From Streptomyces mashuensis (GTDB lineage: Bacteria; Actinomycetota; Actinomycetes; Streptomycetales; Streptomycetaceae), in contig NZ_BNBD01000011.1 of NCBI RefSeq assembly GCF_014654785.1, positions 161,257-225,256 on the forward strand: DNA of 64,000 bases, given 5' to 3'. A program made the position numbers and the translations under genes. Under the pieces are notes generated by a model. The model did not search any database. It was not told the origin of the DNA and saw nothing but the letters and a program-made list of their open reading frames with translations. Below, in pieces: positions 14,704-22,430 of the stretch (position 1 is the stretch's first letter; each line of letters begins with the position of its first letter).

Positions 14704-16047
14704 CTATGCCGCGACAGGTGACGGCAGGGCCTTTACGCGCTCTCGGAACTCACGCACGGCCGGCTCACCCTTAAACTTCCCGAGCTTGCCGGAAAACTCA
14801 GTCAGACGCTCCAGTGCCCGCCCGGAGGCCACCCGCTGTTCGAGCAGTTCGGCCCCCTCGTTGGCCGCAGCGAGGGCCCCGTCCAAGTTCTTGCCCTCCA
14901 GGTACGCCTCGGCCAACCGCCCGGCCCGCACTGCCCGGTCACGGGGAACCGAGGCGTCGACCGAGGCGACGAGGAAGTCCGCGGCCTGGTCCGCGTGGCC
15001 GGCCCAAAGCATGATCTTTCCCCGGGTGGAGTTGATCTGCGACTCCTCGAACCACGCCAGCCACTCAGGGAGTTCCCCGCTGGAGCGGTCCCAGAGCTGC
15101 GTGGAGCGGTGAAGAGCGGATGCTGCCTGGCGGTGCTCTCCCTGTTGCGCCAGTGCAGCGGCCAGGTGCAGGTGGAGGTACGCCCTGCTGTGCGTGGGGA
15201 TGGCTGTTCCACTGCTGTCGATGGCGGTGTTGAGGAGCTGCGCCCGTTCCTTGTTGTAGCCGCCGTCCGAAGCATGCACGCCCATCTCGGCGAGGACGAA
15301 GGCGCCGAGGTCGTTGTCCCCTGCCGTCCGCGCGGCTCGGAGTGCAGCCACGTAGTACTGCTGGCCTTGGGAGTGAAGGCCCGAGTCGTAGGCCATCCAG
15401 CCGGTCAGGTAGGAGACCTGGGCGGCGAGTGAGTGCAGTCGCTCTCCGACGGCGTCGGTATAGCGCGCCTGCTTGATCATGGTCGTGATGAGGGCGAGGT
15501 CGCTGCGCGCTTGGTCGAGAAGGCGCGCACCGCCCATCTGGGCGTCCAGGCTCCGCAACGTGGTGACGCGCTGTTCGAGAGTCGAGACCATTTCGTCGGT
15601 GACGCGATCCCCGTCCGCTGCTGCGGCGAAGGCCGATGGGGCGGTGGCCCAGCTCGCTGCAAGCGCGGAGAGCGTGGCACCCGTGATCGTGAGAAATCCC
15701 CTGCGATCCATGTGTGCACTCCTGACCAGATCATCCAGTGCATCAACGGTACCGGCCAGCGTCCACGGACGTCGTAGGCCGGCCACCTCCCAGACTGGCA
15801 ACCAGGTCGGCCACAGCTCCGGCCGCGCGAGTTCCTGGGGCACCCCGAGCAGGTCAGCTAGGACGTACTGTGCATCGTCGTCCGGCCTCTGCCCCTGTTC
15901 CCACTTCCACACTGTTGTGCGATTCGTGGCCAGCGGAACGCCGAGCATTTGCCCATGGGTCTGCATCAGGTCTGCGAACTCAGCCTTGCCCCAGCCGCGA
16001 AGCTCAAGGAGGTAGGTGAGTGGGTGCGTCAACGGGATGTCAAGCAC
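14704..16047 (-). CDS. XRE-type helix-turn-helix regulator with TPR-like C-terminus
   Basis: The product has 447 residues. An HTH region (about 10-75, including TTVWKWEQGQRP) is followed by DRRGFLTITGATLSALA near 114-130, a twin-Arg-like segment common in this Streptomyces regulator family. A long helical repeat region (about 165-440, e.g. QYYVAALRAARTAGD) follows. It is divergent from the cargo genes at 16.26 kb and co-directional with lsr2, so it may act as regulator of the cargo or of lysogeny. No ligand or operator is proven. Confidence 0.75.
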   Translation of the reverse strand: MLDIPLTHPLTYLLELRGWGKAEFADLMQTHGQMLGVPLATNRTTVWKWEQGQRPDDDAQYVLADLLGVPQELARPELWPTWLPVWEVAGLRRPWTLAGTVDALDDLVRSAHMDRRGFLTITGATLSALAASWATAPSAFAAAADGDRVTDEMVSTLEQRVTTLRSLDAQMGGARLLDQARSDLALITTMIKQARYTDAVGERLHSLAAQVSYLTGWMAYDSGLHSQGQQYYVAALRAARTAGDNDLGAFVLAEMGVHASDGGYNKERAQLLNTAIDSSGTAIPTHSRAYLHLHLAAALAQQGEHRQAASALHRSTQLWDRSSGELPEWLAWFEESQINSTRGKIMLWAGHADQAADFLVASVDASVPRDRAVRAGRLAEAYLEGKNLDGALAAANEGAELLEQRVASGRALERLTEFSGKLGKFKGEPAVREFRERVKALPSPVAA

Positions 16048-16256
16048 GGCTGTCCTCCGGTCCCCTGACAGGTGTTCGAGAGCCTACTCGCGTACTCAGG
16101 CCCAACGACCGGTCAGTACGAAGAGAAACCCCCTAGAAACCTTCCGTGACAGCGTAGTTCGCCGCAACCCTCTTGCTGTGTCGGTTCGCGGCCCCGTTCT
16201 ACAGGGGCGGGTCGCCCGTCGCCGGCATCCGCCACCTGAGCAAGGAGGAGGTCACC

Positions 16257-16493
16257 GTGAGCGCTAAGGCATCGATCCAGCCGTCACGGGGTGACTACGT
16301 GCGGGACGCCAAGACGGGCCTGGTCGGCATAGTCATGGACCTCATGGCAGGGCAGTACTGGCTGCGCCCGGTCGGGGGCGGCCAGGAGTGGGCCGCCCGC
16401 CCGGCGGATCTTCGCGAGATCACTCAGGCCGAACTGCTGAGTGCACGGGTCGCCGCTGCCAACAGACAGCGGCAAGCGTGCGGGAGGGCTTGA
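16257..16493 (+). CDS. Small protein of unknown function (78 aa), first cargo gene
   Basis: GTG 16257 follows AAGGAGGAGG, a very strong ribosome binding site. The product has GDYVRDAKTGLVGIVMD and WLRPVGGGQEWAARPADL, an SH3-like beta pattern seen in small Streptomyces proteins of unknown role. It starts an apparent operon with the next two genes and is divergent from the XRE regulator. Confidence 0.6.
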   Translation: MSAKASIQPSRGDYVRDAKTGLVGIVMDLMAGQYWLRPVGGGQEWAARPADLREITQAELLSARVAAANRQRQACGRA

Positions 16494-16496
16494 ACT

Positions 16497-16808
16497 GTGG
16501 GTCGCGTATTCCGATTCGCCACGTGGACGATCAAGCCCGACCCGCTGGCTCGGGCCTCCTGGGAAGCTGAGTGCGTCTCCGGCGAGAGCGAGGACTGCGG
16601 AGCGGAGTCCAAGGCGCTCGAAAGTCCGGAGGCCGTGGACAAGTGGATGTGCGCGCACACCGAGGCGACCGGCCACACCCGGTTCATCCGTATGGCCACC
16701 GATTACCTCCTCACCGAGCCGCCGGAAGGGAGCCTGGCGGCCGACCGCACCGCCCGCTTCCGGAAGCCTCAGCTTGAAGTCGTTGGGGGTGTCGACGATG
16801 CAGGGTGA
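16497..16808 (+). CDS. DUF7848-like small protein (103 aa)
   Basis: GTG 16497 has GGGAGGG upstream and lies 3 bases after the previous stop. The product has an N-terminal beta strand (RVFRFATWTI), AECVSGESEDCG, and KWMCAHTEATGHTRFIR, the C...H-x5-GH pattern that I associate with DUF7848 proteins of Streptomyces. These are often next to XRE regulators. Function is unknown. Confidence 0.55.
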   Translation: MGRVFRFATWTIKPDPLARASWEAECVSGESEDCGAESKALESPEAVDKWMCAHTEATGHTRFIRMATDYLLTEPPEGSLAADRTARFRKPQLEVVGGVDDAG

Positions 16809-17220
16809 CGGCTTCTGGTGCGAGGTCTCAGCGACCTCCGGGGACCACTCTCGTGCGATTCTCCTCGGCTCGTACCACGCCAGGAACGCCCGCTTAGCCG
16901 TCAGGTGGCTGCGGGAGCAGGCAGCGCGAATCGCCAACGCCTTGGACCCTGACCCGGGCACCTGGTGGTTGTGCAACGCGCCTTTGCGCGAGGTGCCGGC
17001 CGCCCTCGGCAAGCCCGACCCCGCAGCGGAACTTCGCCAGTGGCGACGGAGCTGGCCGCGGCAGGAGGAGGCGCTGTCCCTCCTCGTGCGCGACGAACTG
17101 TTCACCTTCGTGACCTACGACGAGACCGCCTACTACTGGCTGTCCGCGCGTACCACTCAGGTCGCCTTTCTCGACCAGTGGCGGTACGACCCACCGATAC
17201 CGGCCTACCAGGCCGCCTAA
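16798..17220 (+). CDS. Protein of unknown function (140 aa)
   Basis: ATG 16798 overlaps the previous gene by 11 bases, indicating translational coupling. The product is Trp- and Arg-rich (WLREQAARI, TWWLCNAPL, LRQWRRSWPRQ), soluble, without a recognised domain. A 24-base hairpin (ACATCCGG/CCGGATGT, 17,255-17,278) follows and probably ends this transcription unit. Confidence 0.55.
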   Translation: MQGDGFWCEVSATSGDHSRAILLGSYHARNARLAVRWLREQAARIANALDPDPGTWWLCNAPLREVPAALGKPDPAAELRQWRRSWPRQEEALSLLVRDELFTFVTYDETAYYWLSARTTQVAFLDQWRYDPPIPAYQAA

Positions 17221-17421
17221 GACCCCGCTCCGGTCACGCACAGCCACAGGAAGACATCCGGCCCCCTCGCCGGATGTAGGGCTCGGAATCCCCCTTCCCG
17301 TGGCCGGAGCGGTACCAGACGCCCGCCCCGGTCGTGCCCCCTGAGAGGACAGGTCGAGCGACCGGGGCGGGTCAGCAAGGCACCACAAGGCACCACTCGA
17401 CAAGAACCGAGAGGAACGCCA

Positions 17422-17922
17422 GTGACAGCCGTACTTGAAGGGCCCGCGGCCACTCGCACGCGAGACGCCCGGGAGCTGCTGAACGCCGTGCAGCCCCACA
17501 TCCAGCACCTGACCATCAACGTTCTCGACTCCGGCATGACCATCTGGGACCGCGAGGTGGCGTTGCTGCTTCGCGACGAGGTGATGGTGAAGGACCTGGC
17601 GGAGCGGATACTCGGCAACGCCGTGATGTACCTGGTCGCCTCCATGGAGCACCCGGAAGTGCACCTGGGCGTCGGCAAGGTCGTGGACATCGGCGTGCAC
17701 CAGATCATCCTGGACACTCCCGTGTACTTCGCCTTCTGCGAGGCATACAACGGCGGCGCGTACAAGCACCACGCGCCGTTCATCCAGCGCCGCAACGACG
17801 GCACCGTCCTCCGTACCGCGGACTTCCTGCGCTCGATCGGCTTCATGCCGGACGATGAGCTGTGGAACCGGGACGGGTCCGAGTGCTCGCCGTGCGACAG
17901 CAAGGTCCCCGACAGCCACTAG
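17422..17922 (+). CDS. Glycine-rich-domain-protein-like (GRDP-like) protein
   Basis: GTG 17422 follows GAGAGGA. The 166-residue product has VVDIGVHQIILDTPVYFAFC and KHHAPF, matching the VDxxWHxxxLxTxxYxxFC...HH.P pattern of GRDP-like (DUF1399-related) proteins that are common in Streptomyces; the family call is from memory. A second Cys pair (CSPC) sits near the C-terminus. It stands between two hairpins, so it may be transcribed on its own. Role in the cargo block is unknown. Confidence 0.5.
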   Translation: MTAVLEGPAATRTRDARELLNAVQPHIQHLTINVLDSGMTIWDREVALLLRDEVMVKDLAERILGNAVMYLVASMEHPEVHLGVGKVVDIGVHQIILDTPVYFAFCEAYNGGAYKHHAPFIQRRNDGTVLRTADFLRSIGFMPDDELWNRDGSECSPCDSKVPDSH

Positions 17923-17940
17923 ATCCGCCCGGCTGTTCGA

Positions 17941-17976
17941 GGTGGGGCTCCGCACACGCCACGGCGGAGCCCCACC
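17941..17976 (+). terminator. Hairpin terminator after the GRDP-like gene
   Basis: GGTGGGGCTCCGC and GCGGAGCCCCACC form a 13-bp perfect stem about 20 bases after the stop codon. No T-run follows, as is common in Streptomyces. Confidence 0.7.
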
Positions 17977-18012
17977 GCTGCCCGTCTCCGAGCGCTTGAG
18001 GAACCCGATCAC

Positions 18013-18690
18013 GTGACCGCACCCCACAACTACGACCACGAGCGTGAGCACTGGAACGCCTACGCCGAGTCGACGTCCGTCAAGGAACAAGTGGAGGATT
18101 CCGAACCGGTATTCCGCTGGACCCAGTACCGCGATCACCCGCAAGCCCCCGGCCCCGAGCTGCTGGGCACCCCGCAGAGCGTGCTGGAAATCGGCTGCGG
18201 GACCGGTAGGGCTCTCGCCTACCTTGCGGAACGGGGCGTCAAGGCGACGGGTATCGATCTGTCGCCCGTCATGGTGCAGCAGGTGACCGAGCGGTGGGGG
18301 CCTTTGGGCGTCGAGTTCGTATGCGCCGAAGTCCTGGACTATCTGGCCTCTTCAGCGACCACGTACGACGCGGTCTACTCCATCTTCGGCGCCGCATGGT
18401 TCACCGCCCCCGAGCGGCTGTTCCCCCTTGTGGCCGGCCGCCTCAACCCGGGCGGAGTGTTCGCCTTCGCGCAGCCACCGGCGATTCCCGGCGCCTACGG
18501 CCCGCAGGGCATGTACAAGGGCGGGTTCGCCGGGCCGGCCATGTACACCTACCGCTACAGCTACGAGCCGGGCGGCTGGGCGTCGTACTTGTCGGACGCT
18601 GGCTTCGTGGACGTGGACGTGCAGGTGCTCGATGCCCCCACCCCGGGCCACATCGGGACCTTGATCGGTCGAGCGTGCATGCCCTCGTGA
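18013..18690 (+). CDS. Class I SAM-dependent methyltransferase
   Basis: The product has 225 residues. Motif I is VLEIGCGTGRALAYLAERG (about 57-75), followed by GIDLSPVMV (post-I acidic) and a motif II/III region around DAVYSIFGAAWF. The C-terminal half has PGGVFAFAQPP. Substrate cannot be read from the sequence. It lies 475 bases before a RiPP-like precursor and could act on it or on a small molecule. A GTGAATGAAT repeat overlaps its stop codon. Confidence 0.8.
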   Translation: MTAPHNYDHEREHWNAYAESTSVKEQVEDSEPVFRWTQYRDHPQAPGPELLGTPQSVLEIGCGTGRALAYLAERGVKATGIDLSPVMVQQVTERWGPLGVEFVCAEVLDYLASSATTYDAVYSIFGAAWFTAPERLFPLVAGRLNPGGVFAFAQPPAIPGAYGPQGMYKGGFAGPAMYTYRYSYEPGGWASYLSDAGFVDVDVQVLDAPTPGHIGTLIGRACMPS

Positions 18691-18703
18691 ATGAATGAAT
18701 TGC
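18687..18703 (+). repeat. Element-specific repeat (GTGAATGAATGAATTGC)
   Basis: This copy is identical over 17 bases to the one at 14,148-14,164. It begins at the stop codon of the methyltransferase gene. Its presence here ties the cargo block to the same element as the phage genes. Confidence 0.55.
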
Positions 18704-19164
18704 ACCGGCCAGCAGTCCAGCCGATGACGGTGCCTCTCTGATCGCCCGCCTCGGCCGCGGTTCTTACTCATTGTCGTCCCCCACGGCGCGAGTACCGGCC
18801 GGGGCGGGCTGCTCGTCTTCTTGCATGGGAGGGGGACGCGACTGATTCGCCGCCATTCAACTATCGCCGCTCAATAGCGCCTTCGGCTGCCTCTCCCTCC
18901 AGCGGCCGACATAAAGGCACCCGACCTCAGTTTTTCGTCGTTTCGAAAAACGGGCCGGGCCGTTCTCGTGCCATTTTTCAAATACAGATTCCTGGCATAG
19001 TCCATTTTGCATGACCATGAAATCCCCCCTTTCTCGTCTGGACGCATCGCTGTAGGTTCCTTCTCGGAAGTTCGCCCCGCAGCTAGCGTCGTCAAATCCG
19101 CTGGTATTGGCGGTCATTGCAGCGGGACATCTGGCTTCCTGGGAAACCGAGAAAGGTGAACGGG
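18704..19164 (+). other. Gene-free region upstream of the RiPP-like precursor
   Basis: About 460 bases of lower GC than the surroundings. It contains a perfect inverted repeat GTTTTTCG/CGAAAAAC (18,930-18,951). No convincing gene is seen on either strand; a minus-strand frame at 18,857-19,117 lacks Streptomyces codon use. It probably holds the promoter and control sites of the precursor gene. An AAAGGTG ribosome binding site ends the region. Confidence 0.45.
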
Positions 19165-19341
19165 ATGAGCCCGACGCAGATCGACACGGCCGAGACCGCG
19201 GCGATGCCCCGCACCGTACTGGCCGACCTCGTGGCGGCCGTCAAGGAGGACTCGCCGACCGTGGTCGCCGGTGTGAAGAAGTCCGTCGACCGGTCTCAGC
19301 AGGACGCGAACAACTGCATGATGGGCGGCTGGACCTCCTGA
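19165..19341 (+). CDS. Putative RiPP precursor peptide (58 aa)
   Basis: ATG 19165 follows AAAGGTG. The product has a helical leader-like part (VLADLVAAVKEDSPTVVAGV, about 18-37) and a polar C-terminus SQQDANNCMMGGWTS with one Cys, one Trp and two Asn. It is followed by a strong hairpin and a gene for a HExxH peptide-modification enzyme. Small size, leader/core layout, attenuator and neighbour together suggest a precursor of a ribosomally made, modified peptide. No known precursor family is recognised, so the chemistry is open. Confidence 0.6.
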   Translation: MSPTQIDTAETAAMPRTVLADLVAAVKEDSPTVVAGVKKSVDRSQQDANNCMMGGWTS

Positions 19342-19377
19342 CCGACCGCTCTGAAGCGCTGACGCGCTGACCCAGCA

Positions 19378-19414
19378 GTGTGCCCGGGGCGGTCGCTATC
19401 CGCCCCGGGCACAC
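19378..19414 (+). terminator. Attenuator hairpin between precursor and modification enzyme
   Basis: A perfect 15-bp stem (GTGTGCCCGGGGCGG and complement) with a 7-base loop is followed by GTCTTT. Hairpins at this place commonly let a RiPP precursor be made in excess over its enzymes. Confidence 0.75.
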
Positions 19415-19446
19415 GTCTTTAAGGCCGCAAAGAAGGAGGGCTCCAC

Positions 19447-20310
19447 GTGCACTTCATGAACATCGGCCACACCTACGAGAACACGGCCCGGCTGGTCCAC
19501 GCCGTCACGGGGGAATACCCGGACGTCGAACGGCTGGACACGGCCTACCGTACGGCCATCTCCAAGGTCCGTCCCATGCCCGTGAAGGGCGAAGGCATCG
19601 ACATCACGTACGAGGACGGCACCTGGGCAAAGTTCTGCACCGACAACGGCATCTTCGAGCACATCTTCAAGGGCGCCGGCCCCACGGACGGCCCCACCCG
19701 CGAGGCGTGGGACGCCAAGGTCGCCGAGGCCTTGGCCCTCATCCAGTCCATCCACCCGGACCTGCGCCGCATGGTGGACCTGATGGTCACCGACCTCGTC
19801 ATCCTCAACAGCGGGGCGGATGGCGGCGGCTCTGCGTCCCATATCCCCGGAGTCGTGGTGATGAGTCCGGGCGAGGGGTGGGAGACCCTTGACTACGCCA
19901 TGTGCCTCGTCCACGAGGGGATGCACCTGAACCTCTTCGTGGCCGACAAGGTGTACGGCACCTTCACGCTGCCGTCCACCGAGCTGGAGGCCGACGACCG
20001 CCGCGCCCTGTCTGCCGTGAAGATCGGCCAGAAGCGCCCCCTCGACAAGGCGTTCCACGCCGCAGTCGTGACGGTTCCGCTCATGTTCATGGAGCACCAC
20101 CAGGGCAAGACGACGCTCGTGGACCTCTACACGAAGTCGCTGGCGGACGCCTGCGAGGACCTGAAGAAGCAGCGCCCGTACTTCACGGAGTACGGGCAGA
20201 TGCTTCTCGACGAGCTGTGCGGCTTCGGCGAGACCATCGACTTCGGCCACGTGGCCCGCTCGATCTCCAGCCCGGAGTACGCGGGCTACCGGCCGGCCGT
20301 CGCCGCCTAG
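19447..20310 (+). CDS. HExxH-motif peptide-modification protein (putative peptide hydroxylase)
   Basis: GTG 19447 follows AAGGAGG. The 287-residue product has VHEGMHLNLF (HExxH, 156-160) and further on KRPLDKAFHAAVVTVPLMF (about 196-214), the RP...FH pattern of the HEXXH-motif putative peptide-modification family (TIGR04267-like). Some members are now described as iron/2-oxoglutarate peptide beta-hydroxylases; this link is from general knowledge. It follows the 58-aa precursor gene. A metallopeptidase is the main alternative. Confidence 0.65.
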   Translation: MHFMNIGHTYENTARLVHAVTGEYPDVERLDTAYRTAISKVRPMPVKGEGIDITYEDGTWAKFCTDNGIFEHIFKGAGPTDGPTREAWDAKVAEALALIQSIHPDLRRMVDLMVTDLVILNSGADGGGSASHIPGVVVMSPGEGWETLDYAMCLVHEGMHLNLFVADKVYGTFTLPSTELEADDRRALSAVKIGQKRPLDKAFHAAVVTVPLMFMEHHQGKTTLVDLYTKSLADACEDLKKQRPYFTEYGQMLLDELCGFGETIDFGHVARSISSPEYAGYRPAVAA

Positions 20311-20316
20311 CGGGGC

Positions 20317-21018
20317 CTACGGCTCGAACACGAGCCCAGCTTCTCGTGCAAGGCTCAGGGCCAGCTCCATCGCCCCCGGGCCTTGCACGACGGCGCCCTT
20401 CAGGCTCGCCGTCCCGAACACGTCAAGGAGCGTGCAGCCCTCAAAGCGCACGACCCCCAGGTTTTTGGCGTTGGCGAACTGGCCGCCGGTCAGGTCACAG
20501 TTCTCGAACTTCACGTTGTGCATCTCGGCACTCTGGAAGTCAGCTCCGGCCATCTTGCAGTCGCTGAACACCACGGCGTACAGCTTCATGTGCCGGAAGA
20601 GGCCGGGTGCGATGACGCAGTTCTCGACGCGCACGTCCCGGAAGGTGCCAGACTTCCACGACGAGCCCGTGAACCGGCTCCCCGTGACCGCGCACCGAAT
20701 CAGGGACACGTCCTGGGCGCCCAGTTCGGCGAAGTCGCATGTGCTGAACACGGAGTCGCTGAACTGGCTTCGGAGCAGCCGACTCCCCGTAAAGCGGGCA
20801 TTCTCGAACCTGCACCCCTCGGCTTCAACGGCTTCGGCAGAGATACCCACAAAGTGCTCAGCGTCGTACACGACGCCTCGGATGATGGCGTCATCTTCGA
20901 GGGCGTCTCTCGGCATCTCGGCCGGCCGCAGGGAAAGCGGCAGCCGAGGCTCGGTCGGATTCTTGATGCGTCGGGGAGTGACGCCTTGCCGAGCAATCTG
21001 TGCCATGCGGGCATCCAT
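20317..21018 (-). CDS. Pentapeptide-repeat protein
   Basis: The product has 233 residues. From about residue 60 to 215 it shows many degenerate five-residue units (CRFENARFTGSRLLRSQFSD; FENCDLTGGQFANAKNLG), predicting a right-handed quadrilateral beta helix. Such proteins can mimic DNA and protect gyrase or act as scaffolds. It converges on the HExxH gene, 7 bases apart, and may be self-protection or unrelated cargo. ATG 21018 is used; ATG 21006 is possible. Confidence 0.75.
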   Translation of the reverse strand: MDARMAQIARQGVTPRRIKNPTEPRLPLSLRPAEMPRDALEDDAIIRGVVYDAEHFVGISAEAVEAEGCRFENARFTGSRLLRSQFSDSVFSTCDFAELGAQDVSLIRCAVTGSRFTGSSWKSGTFRDVRVENCVIAPGLFRHMKLYAVVFSDCKMAGADFQSAEMHNVKFENCDLTGGQFANAKNLGVVRFEGCTLLDVFGTASLKGAVVQGPGAMELALSLAREAGLVFEP

Positions 21019-21100
21019 TCTCGGAGTTCCGGTGAGGCCCCGAGTCTAGGGCAAATAGCCACCCTAGTTGGGCAGTTGTGAAGCCTCGAAAAGGTGACCT

Positions 21101-22030
21101 CTACGGGGCCGCCCTCACCGCATCGAGGATCGACCGCGCCCCCTGGTCGATGAGGGTTGCGGCCAAGGCGCCGCCGAGCTTTTCCGGCTCGACGGACGGG
21201 CCAGACAGTATCGCCGAGACGCTCTGCTGCCCGTCCAACGAAGTCACCTGACCCAGCAGCCTGAGATCCCCATCCGGGAGGGGCTCGGCGTACGCACCCA
21301 CTGGCACGCTGCACCCTCCATGCAACTCGGCGAGCAGTGCTCGCTCCGCCCGCACCTGGGCGTCAACGGTCACGTCGCCGACTGTGGAGAGGACGTCTCG
21401 GATGGCCGCGTTGTCCTCACGGATCTGAATGCCGAGTGCCCCTTGGCCAGGGCTGGGCGGGAACAGGTCGAGCGGAAGCACTTCTCCGATCGCGTCGTCA
21501 AGGCCAAGTCGGCGCAGGCCGGCCACCGCGAGGACAACCGCGTCCAGCCCCATGGCTTCGATCTTCTTGAGGCGCGGAGGGACGTTCCCTCGGATCGGAA
21601 CGATTTCAAGATCAGGGCGCACCGCCAGGAGCTGAGCGATCCGCCGAGGGGCGCCGGTTCCAACCCTCGCTCCCCTGCGTAGGCCGACGAGCGTAGAGCC
21701 ACACAGGGCGTCACTCGGATCTTCGCGCTCCGGCGGGGGCAGCAGCGCGAGGCCCGGCGGGCTGGCTGTGGGGAGGTCCTTCAGCGAGTGCACGACCACG
21801 TCGACGTCGCCGCGGGCCAGCGCAGCTTCCTGCTCGGTGCTGAAGGCTGACCCCCCACTGACGGCTGACACGTTCGCCAGGGGCGATTCCCGGTCCCTGT
21901 CGCCCCCTTCCAAGATCACACGGTGGGTGAAGGTGATGCTTGGGAATCGCTCGCGCAGCGGGCGCAGGTACTCGCGTACCTGCGCCTTGGCGAGGTTGCT
22001 GGCGCGCGAGCCGACGAAGTACTGAACCAC
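21101..22030 (-). CDS. hemC: Hydroxymethylbilane synthase (porphobilinogen deaminase), extra copy
   Basis: The product has 309 residues from GTG 22030 (GGAGG 10 bases upstream; TTG 22039 is too close to it). Key features are intact: GSRASNLAKAQ at the N-terminus, VVHSLKDLPT with the catalytic Asp, the Arg pair in GAPRR, IRGNVPPRL, AVAGLRRLGL, SPGQGALGI and LHGGCSVPVG with the dipyrromethane-binding Cys. The enzyme joins four porphobilinogens in tetrapyrrole synthesis. Streptomyces carry hemC in a hem cluster elsewhere, so this copy in a phage element is likely additional. Its role here is unknown. Confidence 0.85.
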   Translation of the reverse strand: MVQYFVGSRASNLAKAQVREYLRPLRERFPSITFTHRVILEGGDRDRESPLANVSAVSGGSAFSTEQEAALARGDVDVVVHSLKDLPTASPPGLALLPPPEREDPSDALCGSTLVGLRRGARVGTGAPRRIAQLLAVRPDLEIVPIRGNVPPRLKKIEAMGLDAVVLAVAGLRRLGLDDAIGEVLPLDLFPPSPGQGALGIQIREDNAAIRDVLSTVGDVTVDAQVRAERALLAELHGGCSVPVGAYAEPLPDGDLRLLGQVTSLDGQQSVSAILSGPSVEPEKLGGALAATLIDQGARSILDAVRAAP

Positions 22031-22128
22031 GGTGACCAAACCTCCGAGGCTGGCAGGTAGCTACCAGGCTAGGAGCTGACAGAGCGTGCACATGCAGACA
22101 CAGGGTCGGCATGCCGCAGCGAGCCGTA

Positions 22129-22146
22129 GTGAATGAATCGATCAGC
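22129..22146 (+). repeat. Element-specific repeat, rightmost copy (GTGAATGAATCGATCAGC)
   Basis: The first 10 bases match the repeat core exactly. It lies about 280 bases inside the right end of the element, just before the terminator hairpin of the 49-aa gene. Confidence 0.4.
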
Positions 22147-22164
22147 TTCTACTGGATGCGACAG

Positions 22165-22189
22165 CGCCCCCGACCAATGGTCGGGGGCG
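22165..22189 (-). terminator. Hairpin terminator after the last element gene
   Basis: CGCCCCCGACC and GGTCGGGGGCG form an 11-bp perfect stem with a 3-base loop, 15 bases beyond the minus-strand stop at 22,204. It may work in both directions. Confidence 0.65.
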
Positions 22190-22203
22190 GTCTGTGCGGC
22201 TCG

Positions 22204-22353
22204 TCAGGCGGCTTCGCCGAGCTGCGTTTCGGAGGGCTCAAGGTAGGCCCAGACCCGGGCGTAGTGCTCGGGGGTCCAGTCCGGCGAGGCGGCGAGCTGG
22301 TCTGCGACCCAGGCGTCGATCTCGGCGTCGAAAGCGTCCTGCTGCGTGATCAC
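22204..22353 (-). CDS. 49-aa acidic protein at the right end of the element
   Basis: GTG 22353 follows AAGGAG. The product begins VITQQDAFDAEIDAWVADQL and contains SPDWTPEHYARVWAYLEP; it is acidic and helical. The start codon lies inside a GTGATCAC palindrome, shared with the element control region, so it may be regulated with it. Small size and position near the attachment junction recall excisionase or immunity genes, but no motif supports this. Confidence 0.55.
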   Translation of the reverse strand: MITQQDAFDAEIDAWVADQLAASPDWTPEHYARVWAYLEPSETQLGEAA

Positions 22354-22394
22354 GTGGTTACTCCTTGGCATCAACCCAGGTAGGGACTACCGGG

Positions 22395-22430
22395 TTGTGT
22401 TCAGCTACTGGCACCAGTGACACGACGAGT
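22395..22430. other. Right attachment junction (attR/attL) of the integrated element
   Basis: Minus-strand coding text of a DUF255 gene runs up to codons for S-S-C-H-W-C plus the first two bases of the next His codon (to about 22,409) and then breaks off into unrelated sequence ending in TAG. The same codons continue as HVM in intact family members. The exact crossover cannot be fixed without the other end or an empty site. Integration within a protein gene is typical of large serine integrases. Confidence 0.6.

Noticed and set aside
18857..19117. A minus-strand gene of 86 codons upstream of the peptide precursor
   Set aside because: Codon use is not Streptomyces-like, no ribosome binding site is seen and the region looks regulatory.
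1..22410. An integrase or excisionase gene in the element
   Set aside because: No protein shows a tyrosine or serine recombinase pattern; it is probably left of the window.
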